DNA of 64,000 bases, taken from assembly GCF_016918935.1 (NCBI RefSeq), contig NZ_JAFFOB010000016.1:1-64000 (forward strand), given 5' to 3'. How positions within the stretch are numbered: position 1 is the first letter of the stretch; the number at the start of each line of letters is the position of its first letter. Below are positions 25,640 through 34,496 of the stretch, piece after piece. Source of the DNA: Roseitranquillus sediminis. GTDB taxonomy: Bacteria > Pseudomonadota > Alphaproteobacteria > Rhodobacterales > Rhodobacteraceae. The notes under the pieces were generated by a model that did not search any database, was not told the DNA's origin, and saw only the letters and a program-made list of their open reading frames with translations. The translations under genes were made by a program, and so were the position numbers.

Positions 25640-26319
25640 TGCGTTTCTCTGCCATGATCCTGACGCTGGGCCTTGCCGGCGCGCTGGCGTCCGCATCCGT
25701 TCAGGCGACCGTCTACGAGTATGGGCCGGGAGGCCGGGTCTCCGTCAACGGGGCGCCCACGACGACCGCCGCAGAGCGGCCGGCTACCACAGCGGCGCCC
25801 GCGCCGGTGACTGCATCGAGGAAGCGCTATCGCGACCTCGCCGAACAGGTCGCCCTGCGCCACGCCGGCGGCGACGGCCCGCGCCGCGCCGGCCTCGACG
25901 CGCTGACCTTCGCCCGGCTTTTCGTCGAGCTGATCCGTGCCGAGAGCGCCTTCGATCCGCGCGCCGTCTCTCCGAAGGGCGCACAAGGGCTGGGGCAGCT
26001 GATGCCGGACACCGCCCGCGCGCTCGGCGTCACCGATGCCTTCGACCCGGCGCAGAACCTCGATGGCGCCGCGCGCTATCTCACGACGCAGCTCGCCCGC
26101 TTCGGCGACGTCCATCTCGCGCTCGCCGCCTACAACGCCGGCCCGCACCGGGTGGTGGAGTACGGCGGTGTGCCCCCCTTCCGCGAGACGCAAGCCTACG
26201 TCGCTAAAATCGCGTCCGCCGTTGGCGTCAGGCCCGCCCCTGAGGCCGCGGGCGTCGTCCCGGTCGCAGTCCCCTTCCCTGCCCTCAAGCAAAGGACCTC
26301 CTCGGTATGGCAATACTGA
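25639..26319 (+). CDS. virB1: VirB1-like lytic transglycosylase
   Basis: The 226-residue protein has a signal peptide (residues 1-23, SVQATV) and an SLT domain. The catalytic glutamate lies in ELIRAESAFDPRAVSPKGAQGLGQLMPDTARALGV, with the conserved AAYNAGPHRVVEYGGVPPFRETQAYV. It opens the peptidoglycan for type IV secretion assembly. The start overlaps the stop of the small membrane protein gene, and the stop overlaps virB2. Upstream starts in this frame lack a signal peptide. Confidence 0.92.
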   Translation: MRFSAMILTLGLAGALASASVQATVYEYGPGGRVSVNGAPTTTAAERPATTAAPAPVTASRKRYRDLAEQVALRHAGGDGPRRAGLDALTFARLFVELIRAESAFDPRAVSPKGAQGLGQLMPDTARALGVTDAFDPAQNLDGAARYLTTQLARFGDVHLALAAYNAGPHRVVEYGGVPPFRETQAYVAKIASAVGVRPAPEAAGVVPVAVPFPALKQRTSSVWQY

Positions 26320-26594
26320 CCTATCCCGCACGGCGCACCGCCCTGATGGCGCTGGCGCTCGCCGTCCTTGCGACCCCGGCGCTCGCGCAGGACCTCTCGC
26401 CGGTCAACACCTTCTTCACGACGCTCGGCACCGCGCTCACCGGCACCACCGGCCGCGCCATCGGTCTGGTCGCGCTGGCTGGGGTGGGCCTGATGTTCCT
26501 CACCGGGCGGATGAACTGGGGCTTCGCCCTCTCGATCTGCCTCGGACTCGTCATCCTCTACGGCGCCGGCACCATCCTGGGCGGCATCGCCTGA
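26307..26594 (+). CDS. virB2: VirB2/TrbC-like pilin
   Basis: The 95-residue prepilin has a long signal peptide (cleavage near ALAQ, residue 28) and two hydrophobic helices around TGRAIGLVALAGVGLMF and WGFALSICLGLVILYGAG. The helices are separated by a short polar loop (LTGRMN), the standard layout of VirB2 pilins. Its stop overlaps the virB3 start (TGATG). Confidence 0.9.
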   Translation: MAILTYPARRTALMALALAVLATPALAQDLSPVNTFFTTLGTALTGTTGRAIGLVALAGVGLMFLTGRMNWGFALSICLGLVILYGAGTILGGIA

Positions 26595-26869
26595 TGCGCA
26601 ATCCGTGCTTCCTGGCCCTCACGAGGCCCGTCTCCATCGCGGGCCTTCCCATGACCTACGTTGTGGTGCTGTTCGGGCTGGTCGTCGGCGGCTTCATCGC
26701 AACGCTATCGGCGCTCTGGTTCGTGGCGAGCGCCATCATCGGCTACGCCGCCCTGCGAGCGCTCGCGGCCCACGATGCGCGGCTGATCGACGTGATCTTC
26801 GTTGCGCTCTCCAGAACCCCGCCACCGCCGAGCTGGTTCAGGGGTCACGGGATCGTCTACCGTGCTTGA
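26594..26869 (+). CDS. virB3: VirB3/TrbD-like inner-membrane protein
   Basis: The 91-residue protein has a short N-terminal segment (CFLALTRPVSIAGLP) typical of VirB3, then one long hydrophobic hairpin region (about residues 22-55) and a C-terminal arginine-containing tail ending WFRGHGIVYRA. It overlaps virB2 and virB4. VirB3 anchors the VirB4 ATPase at the inner membrane. Confidence 0.88.
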   Translation: MRNPCFLALTRPVSIAGLPMTYVVVLFGLVVGGFIATLSALWFVASAIIGYAALRALAAHDARLIDVIFVALSRTPPPPSWFRGHGIVYRA

Positions 26870-29213
26870 GACGAAGCGAGGTCTCGGCCGCAGGGCGGTC
26901 GAGCCCGCGGGACTCACCCGCGAGCACATGCTCGCCGCCCATCTCCCGTACCTTTCGGCCGTCAGCGACCACGTGCTGATGCTCCGCGACGGCGACGTGA
27001 TGGCTTCGTTCATCGTCCGCGGCGTCGAGGCGCAGACAGCCGACCGGGTGCTGGTCGATGACGTCGCCCGCGCCATGTCCGCCACGATTGCCCAGGCCGC
27101 GGCGGATGTCGCGTTCTACGTCCATCGCCTCTCCCACGGAACCGAGCCCGCCATGCTGCCGGTCGAGGGCACCGGCTTCGCGGCGCAGATCGACCGGACG
27201 TGGCAGGCCACGTTGCGCGAGAGCGGCCTGCGCGACCGGGCCTCGATGGTCACCGTGATCATTCGCCCGCCGCGCCTCACCGGGCTCTGGACGAAGCTCA
27301 CGGGCGGCTCAAAGCGGGACCTCCACCGCGAGCGCGACCGCCGTGTAGCGCGGCTGAACGAGGTCATGGACAACCTCATGCAGGCGCTCGCGGCGACGCG
27401 GCCGGAGCGCCTGACCCTTACCGACGGCCGCTGGCTCGGGATGCTGCGCATGGCTCTCTCGGGCAAGTACGCGCCGCTGACGCCAGGCGCATTCTTCACG
27501 CCCCTCTCCAACCTCCTCGCCGACAGCCGGGTGGATTTCCGCGGCGAGACCTTCATCGTCTTCGGCCTCGACTCCGCCGACATGCGCTTCGGCGCTCTGT
27601 TCTCGCTCAAGAAGTACCCGACGGAGACCGCACCCGGCTTCCTCGACCGGCTCGACCTGCCGGCCGACATGGTCGTGACGCACTCCTTCACCCCGATCGA
27701 GCTCGTGCCGGCACTCGCCCGCGTGCAGCGGACGAGCCGGCAGATGAGCGCCGCCGACGACGCGGCGCGCTCGGCGCAAGCCGATCTCGTCCAGGCCGCC
27801 GACGACCTCGCCTCCGGACGGATCAGCTTCGGTCACCACCAGGCGACGGCCATGGTGGTGGCGAAGAGCGAGGCCGAGCTCGACGCGCTCGCGGCGGAGA
27901 TCCGAACGCAGGTGCAGCGGTCGGGCGGCGTCGCGGTCCGCGAGGACATCGGTGCGCGCACGGCGTATTTCGCGCAGCATCCAGGGAACTTCGCCTACCG
28001 GGCCCGTGCGGCGATGATCTCGTCGGCCTGCTTTGCCGACTTCGCTGCACTGCATGCGAGCGACCGGGGCCTCGAGCCGGGCACCGAGCCCTGGGACGCG
28101 CCGATCACCACGCTGCCCACGGTCTCGGGCGAACCCTATCGCTTCAACTTCCACCTGCCCGGCGCTCCGGGAGAACGCACGGTCGGCCACACGCTTGTCA
28201 TCGGCCGCACCGGCTCGGGCAAGACGATCGGCACGGCCTTCCTGCTCGCCCAGGCGCAGCGGGTCGAGCCACGGATCATCGCTTTCGACAAGGATCGCGG
28301 ACTCGAGCCGGCGATCCGGGCATTCGGCGGCAGCTATTCCGCCGTCCACATGGGTGAGCGGACGGGCTTCAACCCGTTTCGCGCCGAGGCCGACGCCCGC
28401 GGAACGGCCTGGCTCACCGATTGGCTCGGCGCGCTCCTTGGCGGCGATGCCGGCGCTCTCTCCGCCGTCCAGGCCGAGGCGCTGGCCCATGCGGCGCAGG
28501 CCAATGCCGATGCCGCACCCAGCCTGCAGACGCTTGCGCACTTCCGGGCGCAGCTCGTTGCCCTCGACGACGACAGCGATCTCTACACGCGGATGGCGCA
28601 GTGGGATGCGGAGGGTCAGTACGGCTGGCTGTTCTCGGGGGCTGGCGAGGACCCGCTGCGCTTCGCCAATGCGATCACGGCCTTCGACCTGACCGAAATC
28701 TTCGACAGCCCGGCGGTGCGGACGGCGTGGCTCTCCTACGTCTTTCGCCGTGTCGAGCGCACCGTCGAGGACGGCCGGCCGACGCTCCTCGTCCTCGACG
28801 AGGCGTGGAAGCTCCTCGACGACCCGTACTTCGAGGCCCGCCTCAAGGACTGGATGCTGACGATGCGCAAGAAGAACGTCGCGGTCGTCATGCTGACCCA
28901 GCGCGTGAGCCATATCACCGAGAGCCGCGCCGGGGGCTCGATCCTCGAAAGCGTCGCCACGCAGATCCTGTTTCCGAATGCGCGGAACTCGGATGCCGAG
29001 CTGGCGCCGCTTGGGCTCACCGACGCCGAGGCCGCGTTCGCGTCCATGTCGCCCGCCGGCAGCCGCCTGGCGCTCGTCCGGAGTGGCGACGCAAGCGCGA
29101 TCGTCGATCTCGACCTCAGCGCGCTCGGCCCGCTGCTCGGCGTCCTGGCCGGCGACGACCGCGCGAAGGCGGAGTGGCGTGGCGACGCGCCCGAATGGAA
29201 GGAGGCTGGATGA
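26862..29213 (+). CDS. virB4: VirB4/TrbE secretion ATPase
   Basis: The GTG at 26862 overlaps the virB3 stop and gives 783 residues, the normal VirB4 length. The CagE_TrbE_VirB N-terminal domain is followed by Walker A GRTGSGKTIGTAFLL near residue 448, Walker B LLVLDEAWKLL near 645 and the RKKNVAVVMLTQRVSHI box. It powers pilus assembly and substrate transfer at the inner membrane. The stop overlaps the ATG of the lipoprotein gene (ATGA). Confidence 0.94.
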   Translation: MLETKRGLGRRAVEPAGLTREHMLAAHLPYLSAVSDHVLMLRDGDVMASFIVRGVEAQTADRVLVDDVARAMSATIAQAAADVAFYVHRLSHGTEPAMLPVEGTGFAAQIDRTWQATLRESGLRDRASMVTVIIRPPRLTGLWTKLTGGSKRDLHRERDRRVARLNEVMDNLMQALAATRPERLTLTDGRWLGMLRMALSGKYAPLTPGAFFTPLSNLLADSRVDFRGETFIVFGLDSADMRFGALFSLKKYPTETAPGFLDRLDLPADMVVTHSFTPIELVPALARVQRTSRQMSAADDAARSAQADLVQAADDLASGRISFGHHQATAMVVAKSEAELDALAAEIRTQVQRSGGVAVREDIGARTAYFAQHPGNFAYRARAAMISSACFADFAALHASDRGLEPGTEPWDAPITTLPTVSGEPYRFNFHLPGAPGERTVGHTLVIGRTGSGKTIGTAFLLAQAQRVEPRIIAFDKDRGLEPAIRAFGGSYSAVHMGERTGFNPFRAEADARGTAWLTDWLGALLGGDAGALSAVQAEALAHAAQANADAAPSLQTLAHFRAQLVALDDDSDLYTRMAQWDAEGQYGWLFSGAGEDPLRFANAITAFDLTEIFDSPAVRTAWLSYVFRRVERTVEDGRPTLLVLDEAWKLLDDPYFEARLKDWMLTMRKKNVAVVMLTQRVSHITESRAGGSILESVATQILFPNARNSDAELAPLGLTDAEAAFASMSPAGSRLALVRSGDASAIVDLDLSALGPLLGVLAGDDRAKAEWRGDAPEWKEAG

Positions 29214-29338
29214 ACCGCAGGCTCGGACTGGCGCTGGCGCTTGTCGCTCTTCTCGGCGGCTGCGCCACGTACACCGACCGCACGTCGCCCTGCGCGTGCG
29301 ACTGGCAACCCATCAACACCGAGGAGGCGGTGGTATGA
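29210..29338 (+). CDS. virB7: VirB7-like small lipoprotein
   Basis: This 42-residue ORF overlaps virB4 upstream (ATGA) and virB5 downstream (ATGA). It has a lipoprotein signal with lipobox LLGGC and a short mature peptide (ATYTDRTSPCACDWQP) with two further cysteines, as in VirB7-type lipoproteins that stabilise VirB9 in the outer-membrane ring. The order (between virB4 and virB5) differs from Agrobacterium. The assignment rests on size, lipobox and position. Confidence 0.75.
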   Translation: MNRRLGLALALVALLGGCATYTDRTSPCACDWQPINTEEAVV

Positions 29339-30051
29339 TCCGCATGCCCAGCCGGACGGCGCTCGCGTTGTCCCTGACCCTAGGGCTTGCCCCCGCCGCG
29401 TTCGCCCAGGGCGTGCCGGTGATCGATACGACCGCGATCGCGCAGTATATCCAGCAGCTCGAGCAGATGCGGCGGGACTACGAGAACCAGATCGCGCAGC
29501 TCGACAACCTGCGCAGCCAGCTCGAGAGCATCACCGGGCCGAAGGGGATCGGCGGCATCCTGAATGGTCCTGCCGAGCAGGCGGAGCGCCGGGCGGCCGA
29601 TAGCCTCTCCGCGATCATGGACGGCGCGATGACGGGTGTCGCCATTCCCGGCAACGCCGGCGCGATTACCGGCCGCATAGACGAGCTGAAGACCACCTTC
29701 GGCCTTGCCGACGTCAACACCTTCCTGTCCTCGTCCTTGCCGCAGGACCGGGCGCTCGCCACCCAGGCCGGATCGGGCATGGCGGCGGTGGCAACGGCCG
29801 AGGACACCTATGCCCGGGCGAACGCCTCAATGGAGCGGGTCAACACGCTGATCGGGAAAATCGACGACAACGTCGATCTCAAGGCGAGCGTCGACTACAA
29901 CACGCGGATGTTGGCCGAGGTCGCTGTGCTCCTCAATGAGAGCCTGCGCATCCAGGCGGCGACGGCCAACGTCGTCGGCACCGACGCGCTCTCGGACGCC
30001 CGCGACCGGGCGGCGCAGCGCACATTTATGCGAGCAGGAGATGACGGATGA
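29335..30051 (+). CDS. virB5: VirB5/TrbJ-like minor pilin
   Basis: The 238-residue exported protein (signal peptide ending AAFAQG, about residue 24) is mostly alpha-helical. It has a long coiled region (IAQYIQQLEQMRRDYENQ ... LDNLRSQLESI) and a C-terminal helix set, as in VirB5/TrbJ. It should sit at the pilus tip and help contact recipients. It overlaps the lipoprotein gene and the next gene by four bases. Confidence 0.87.
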   Translation: MIRMPSRTALALSLTLGLAPAAFAQGVPVIDTTAIAQYIQQLEQMRRDYENQIAQLDNLRSQLESITGPKGIGGILNGPAEQAERRAADSLSAIMDGAMTGVAIPGNAGAITGRIDELKTTFGLADVNTFLSSSLPQDRALATQAGSGMAAVATAEDTYARANASMERVNTLIGKIDDNVDLKASVDYNTRMLAEVAVLLNESLRIQAATANVVGTDALSDARDRAAQRTFMRAGDDG

Positions 30052-30455
30052 GACGAGTGACGATCTTAGCGACTGTGCTGGCTGTGACCCCCGGCGCGGG
30101 TGCCCTGGCAGCTGAGCGGTCTTGGCACTGCGAAGATCAGATGGATCTCGATCAGGACGAGATCGCTGCTCGGGCACCGAACCTTGGCATCCAACGCATC
30201 CTGGAAGAGTACCGCGATCGATGGGACGCCACACATATCCGGCAGCAATGCGAAGCGTTCGCCACCGGCGAGCCCTACGAAATCAGTTGCCTCGACGACC
30301 GGCGCGACTGGGACGCGATCGAGGCCATGGTCCCCGACGAGTTCTTCGGCATGTCGAACACCGAGCTGCGACCCCACTACCTCGAGCTACAGACTGCCGA
30401 CGATGGATACGGGGCAGCACTAAACTACTGCCGCAGCGTCGGCGCTGTCGAGTAG
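30048..30455 (+). CDS. Exported hypothetical protein in virB operon
   Basis: The 135-residue protein has a signal peptide (residues 1-21, GALAAE) and a mature region with four cysteines (WHCEDQ, QQCEAF, ISCLDD, NYCRSV), likely paired as disulphides in the periplasm. Its start overlaps virB5 and it lies 16 bp before virB6. In other systems this place is used by an entry-exclusion (Eex) lipoprotein or a small periplasmic protein. No lipobox is seen, so the role is open. Confidence 0.75.
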   Translation: MRRVTILATVLAVTPGAGALAAERSWHCEDQMDLDQDEIAARAPNLGIQRILEEYRDRWDATHIRQQCEAFATGEPYEISCLDDRRDWDAIEAMVPDEFFGMSNTELRPHYLELQTADDGYGAALNYCRSVGAVE

Positions 30456-30471
30456 ACCGGAGCTCAATCGC

Positions 30472-31662
30472 GTGGCTACTTTCGTTCAAGATACACTCGC
30501 AAAGCTAGACGCTGCCATAGCCGGATACGCGGAGTCTGTTTTCGCGACCGTCGCTGGGCCGATCGCCACCACGCTGCAGCTCATGGGTCTTGTGGGGCTA
30601 ATCTTCATCGCCCTTAACACCCTGCTGCAATGGGTGCCGATCCGGGTGAGCGAGTACATGCGCTGGGGCGTGCGCTACGTGATCGTCACCGCTGTTGCGA
30701 CGAGCTGGGCACAGTTCCAGCCGATCTACGACATCCTCACCAACACGCCGGGCGCGATCGGCGCGGAACTCATGGGTGCGACCATGGCTCCGAACCTCAA
30801 CGTCGCCTTCGACCTGATGATCAGCGAGCTCTTCGCCTTCTCCGACAAGCTCGCGGACGAATCTGGCTTCTTCACGATCAGCATGACCTCTGTCGTTGTC
30901 TGGATCATCGGCGGCCTGATGGCGGTGGCGGCCATCATCATCTCCTCGCTCGCCAAGGTCGGCCTCGCCATGGCGGTCTCGCTCGCGCCGGTCTTCATCC
31001 CGACGCTGATGTTCAAGGCGACCGGCAACCTCTTCGAAAGCTGGGTCCGTTTCACGCTCGGCTTCGCCCTGATCCCGCTCGTCCTCGCCGGGGTGATGGG
31101 CGCCATCATCGGCATCGGCTCGAACATGACCTCACAGGCTGCCAACGCGACTGAGCTCTCCGGTGCCGCTGGCTTCATCATCGTCGGGGCCGCAGCCATC
31201 TTTCTGATGATCCAGGTGCCGACGCTCGTGAATGGCCTTGCCGGCACCATCGTCGCTACGGCGAACGGGGTCGCGATGGCGCGGGGCGGCGCAGGCGCCG
31301 GCGCCTCGGTGGCGGGCGGCGTCAGTAAGCTCGCAGCGCCGCATGTCGCGGCGGCGATCTCCGCGGTCGGCGCCGCCCGCGCCGCGAGCGGCACGGGTCA
31401 GTCCGCGAGCCACGCGATGATTGCCGACCTCCAGGCCTCCTACGGGGCGCGAAAGCGCTTCGCGATGAAGCACGCCCGCCACTCGGCGGAGCGCGGCGAG
31501 CAGGCAGGCGCGTTCGACCGCTTCGCCGCCGCCAATGCCGGACAGCGGGTGCAGGCGCGCGAGAATGCCACCACCCGCGCCACGCGACGTACGACAACTT
31601 CGCCCGCCGCCGCCGAGACGCCGACTGCCGCACCGACGATGCGACCGCGCAAAGCCGACTAG
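30472..31662 (+). CDS. virB6: VirB6/TrbL polytopic membrane protein
   Basis: The GTG at 30472 gives 396 residues with about six membrane helices (for example LQLMGLVGLIFIALNTLLQ, VVWIIGGLMAVAAIIIS, FTLGFALIPLVLAGVMGAIIGI). The conserved central tryptophan region lies in LFESWVRFTLG. A long low-complexity Ala/Thr/Arg tail follows (residues 320-396). VirB6 forms part of the inner-membrane channel and contacts the substrate DNA. Confidence 0.9.
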   Translation: MATFVQDTLAKLDAAIAGYAESVFATVAGPIATTLQLMGLVGLIFIALNTLLQWVPIRVSEYMRWGVRYVIVTAVATSWAQFQPIYDILTNTPGAIGAELMGATMAPNLNVAFDLMISELFAFSDKLADESGFFTISMTSVVVWIIGGLMAVAAIIISSLAKVGLAMAVSLAPVFIPTLMFKATGNLFESWVRFTLGFALIPLVLAGVMGAIIGIGSNMTSQAANATELSGAAGFIIVGAAAIFLMIQVPTLVNGLAGTIVATANGVAMARGGAGAGASVAGGVSKLAAPHVAAAISAVGAARAASGTGQSASHAMIADLQASYGARKRFAMKHARHSAERGEQAGAFDRFAAANAGQRVQARENATTRATRRTTTSPAAAETPTAAPTMRPRKAD

Positions 31663-31727
31663 AGCCAGAGCCACCGACCATGTGCGCCGCGATCCCACGA
31701 CCGCGGAAGAAGAAGGAGTCCGCCTGA

Positions 31728-32402
31728 ATGGCCCAGCATCGTCCAACCGCGGCCGCCGCTTTCGAGGACGAGGTGTTCTTCTCGCTGCGCCGCCAGCGCA
31801 CGCTCTTCGGCTGGCTCGCCGGCTCGAGCCTCGTCGTCGCCCTCGGCGCGATCGGAACCCTCGCCGCGATCCTGCCGCTCAAGGAGGTCAGGCCCTACGT
31901 GGTCATGGTCGACCGCACCACCGGCGAGGCCGAGCAGGTCGTGGCCGTGCGCCCGACCAACCTCACCGATCAGGAGGCCGTGCGTGAGGCGGAGCTCGTG
32001 CGCTACATCACCGACCGCGAAACCTACGACGCGACCGACAATGCCGAGCGCATCCCACGCGTCAACGCCATGTCCGAAGGCCAGGCGCAGGACTCGTTGC
32101 GCACCCTCTGGACCTCGGGCGCGGAGACCTACCCGCCCGACCTCTACGGCCGCGACACGCTGATCACCGTCCGGGTGCGGTCGGTCTCGGTGCTCGACGC
32201 GGACACCGCCCAGGTGCGCTTCACCCGCCGCATGGAGCGCCCCGGCCTCGAGCCCGTCGAGCGCGACTTCGTGGCGACCGTCGGCTTCGAGTTCCGGCCC
32301 CGCATCGAGCGCAACCTCGAGCAGGTCTGGCACAACCCTCTGGGTTTCACCGTGACCGGCTACCGCGTCGACGCCGAAACCCTGGCACCGAGGGAGAACT
32401 GA
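31728..32402 (+). CDS. virB8: VirB8/TrbF inner-membrane assembly factor
   Basis: The 224-residue protein has a cytoplasmic N-terminus, one membrane helix (about residues 28-50) and a periplasmic NTF2-like domain: VVMVDRTTGEAEQV, REAELVRYITDRETYDATD, VQVRFTRRM-type strands and NPLGFTVTGYRVD. VirB8 nucleates the inner-membrane complex. It starts 65 bp after virB6 and ends two bases before virB9. Confidence 0.92.
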   Translation: MAQHRPTAAAAFEDEVFFSLRRQRTLFGWLAGSSLVVALGAIGTLAAILPLKEVRPYVVMVDRTTGEAEQVVAVRPTNLTDQEAVREAELVRYITDRETYDATDNAERIPRVNAMSEGQAQDSLRTLWTSGAETYPPDLYGRDTLITVRVRSVSVLDADTAQVRFTRRMERPGLEPVERDFVATVGFEFRPRIERNLEQVWHNPLGFTVTGYRVDAETLAPREN

Positions 32403-32403
32403 G

Positions 32404-33174
32404 ATGCGTCCCGCCCCTGCCGTCTTCGCCCTGGCGCTGCTCGCCTCCGTCACGACCGCCGCGGCCGAGACGAAGCCCCGGCCCTTCCCCGAGGACCCGC
32501 GCATCCGCAGCTACGTCTACGACGAGCACGAGGTCTACCGTCTCGACACCTACCTCCGCTTCATCACCGCGATCGAGTTCGCCGCGGGCGAGAACATCGA
32601 GTCGGTGCAGGTCGGCGACAGCGAGAGCTGGCAGATCGTCCGCCTCAACCGCGGCGATGTGCTCTCGATCAAGCCGCTGATCGACGGCGCCTACACCAAC
32701 ATGACGGTCTACACCGACCGCCGCGCCTACACCTTCGAACTCCGCGCGCGGCAGGGCCAGGTCGGCTCGCCGAACCTGAACTACCGGGTGAGCTTCACCT
32801 ATCCCGAGGAGGAGGCCGCGCGCCGGCGCAAGGCGGCGGAGCGCGCGCTCCGTCCGCGGGACTACGACTACCATGCGGCCGGCAAGGCCGCCTCGATCCG
32901 GCCGATCCAGGTCTACGACGACGGGCGGCAGACCTTCTTCGTGTTCCCCGAAGGCGCGCGCCGGCCGGCGATCTTTGCCGCCGACGCCAGCGGTCGGGAG
33001 AGCGTCGTCAACGTCACGCATGACGAGAACGCGAGTGTGGTCGACAGGGTCTCTGAGCGCTGGACGCTCAGGATCGGCGACGAGGAGCTCTGCATCGCGC
33101 ATGGGCGCGTGGTGCGCGCAGTCCGCGGGGGCCGGAGCGCCACACCGCTCCAAGGGGGAGGTGTGTTCAAATGA
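32404..33174 (+). CDS. virB9: VirB9/TrbG outer-membrane ring protein
   Basis: The 256-residue exported protein (signal peptide ending AAAETK) contains the VirB9 N-terminal beta domain (RIRSYVYDEHEVYRLDTYLR) and the C-terminal domain (ASIRPIQVYDDGRQTFFVFP ... SERWTLRIGDEELCIAH). It forms the core channel with VirB7 and VirB10. The stop overlaps the virB10 ATG (ATGA). Confidence 0.93.
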   Translation: MRPAPAVFALALLASVTTAAAETKPRPFPEDPRIRSYVYDEHEVYRLDTYLRFITAIEFAAGENIESVQVGDSESWQIVRLNRGDVLSIKPLIDGAYTNMTVYTDRRAYTFELRARQGQVGSPNLNYRVSFTYPEEEAARRRKAAERALRPRDYDYHAAGKAASIRPIQVYDDGRQTFFVFPEGARRPAIFAADASGRESVVNVTHDENASVVDRVSERWTLRIGDEELCIAHGRVVRAVRGGRSATPLQGGGVFK

Positions 33175-34496
33175 GCGATCAGACCGACACGGGATCCCGC
33201 CACATCGATCCGGTCAGCCAGCGCCGGGCGCGTCTCGAAGGCCGCTCGGCCAACCCGGTCGTGCGGATGCTGACGGGCGCCCTTCTCCTCGTTGCCTTCG
33301 CCGCCGTCGCCGTTCTGATCCTTGCGCCTGGCGAGGTGAAGCGCCTCTTCACCGCGGGCGCCTCGGAGTCGGAGGACATGCAGGAGCCGTCCACGCCTGC
33401 TTCCGACCTCATGTTCGAACCGACGACCGAGCCGGTGGAGGTGGTGACGACCGACCCGACGATCGTGCTGCCGCCCGCGGAGGACGATGCCGATCCGGAC
33501 CGCATTGCCGCGCTCGAGCGCGAGATCGAGGCGCTGCGCGCCGCGAAGGGGCAGAGCGCCGAGGAGCTGCGGGCGCTTCTCGCCGAGCAGGCGGCGACGC
33601 TGCAGGAGCAGTTCGACCGCGAGCGCGCGAGCCTCGAGGAACGCCACCAGCGCGAGCTGCAGGACGCCCTCGCGGCGCGTCCGGTCACCGCGGGCATCGC
33701 GGACCTGGGCGAGAGCGAGGCGGAGGCCGAAGCGCGGCGGCGGCTCGAGGAGGAACGCGCCCGACGCGCGGAGATCCGCGAGGCGCAGATCATGTCCGAC
33801 GGCATCGTGCTCGACGCCGGGGGCTCCATCACCGGCGAGCCGCAAGGCGCTGGCGGCAGCGGTGCGCGCCGCCAGCTGACGGGCAACGAGGCATTCATCG
33901 CCTCGGCCAGCACGCAAAGCTACGATAGGGTGCGGGCCACCGCGATCGCCGCGCCGGACCGGACGGTCGTGCAAGGCACGGTGCTTCGGGCAACGCTTGA
34001 GACTGCGATCTCGACCGAGCTTCCCGGCGTGATACGGGCCGTCATCAGCGACGACGTCTGGTCCTATGACGGCTCGACCGTGCTCCTGCCGCGCGGCACC
34101 AGACTGCTCGGCAGCTACAACTCGGACGTCTCGGTGGTGCAGGGCCGGGTGCAGCTTGCCTGGAGCCGCGCGGTCACGCCCGATGGCGTCAGCGTCGAGA
34201 TCGGCGGCTACGGCGCCGACACGCTCGGCCGGTCCGGTCAGGAAGGCTTCGTCGACGGCCGCTTCCGCCAGCGCTTCGGCTCAGCCGCGCTGATTTCGCT
34301 GATCGGCACAGCGCCGGAGGTCGTAGTGCCCTCGGAGACCGGCGCGACCGGCCAGGATGTTGCCGAGGACCTCGGAGGCGATCTGGAGACTTCGGCGCAG
34401 GGCGTCATGGGCGACTATCTCTCCGCCCCGCCGGTGATCTACGTCGAGCAGGGCACCGCAATCACGGTCTTCGTAAACCGGGACCTGGTGTTTTGA
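33171..34496 (+). CDS. virB10: VirB10/TrbI channel protein
   Basis: The 441-residue protein has one inner-membrane helix (about residues 36-55), a Pro/Glu-rich periplasmic stretch and a long coiled coil (residues about 105-205). The C-terminal beta-barrel region contains TVVQGTVLRATLETAISTELPG, LLPRGTRLLGSYNSDV and GTAITVFVNRDLVF. It spans both membranes and couples ATP energy to channel opening. It overlaps virB9 and virB11. Confidence 0.94.
   Translation: MSDQTDTGSRHIDPVSQRRARLEGRSANPVVRMLTGALLLVAFAAVAVLILAPGEVKRLFTAGASESEDMQEPSTPASDLMFEPTTEPVEVVTTDPTIVLPPAEDDADPDRIAALEREIEALRAAKGQSAEELRALLAEQAATLQEQFDRERASLEERHQRELQDALAARPVTAGIADLGESEAEAEARRRLEEERARRAEIREAQIMSDGIVLDAGGSITGEPQGAGGSGARRQLTGNEAFIASASTQSYDRVRATAIAAPDRTVVQGTVLRATLETAISTELPGVIRAVISDDVWSYDGSTVLLPRGTRLLGSYNSDVSVVQGRVQLAWSRAVTPDGVSVEIGGYGADTLGRSGQEGFVDGRFRQRFGSAALISLIGTAPEVVVPSETGATGQDVAEDLGGDLETSAQGVMGDYLSAPPVIYVEQGTAITVFVNRDLVF

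Noticed and set aside
27309-28913. 534-codon minus-strand ORF inside virB4
   Set aside because: Shadow of virB4 in GC-rich DNA; no start signal or domain.
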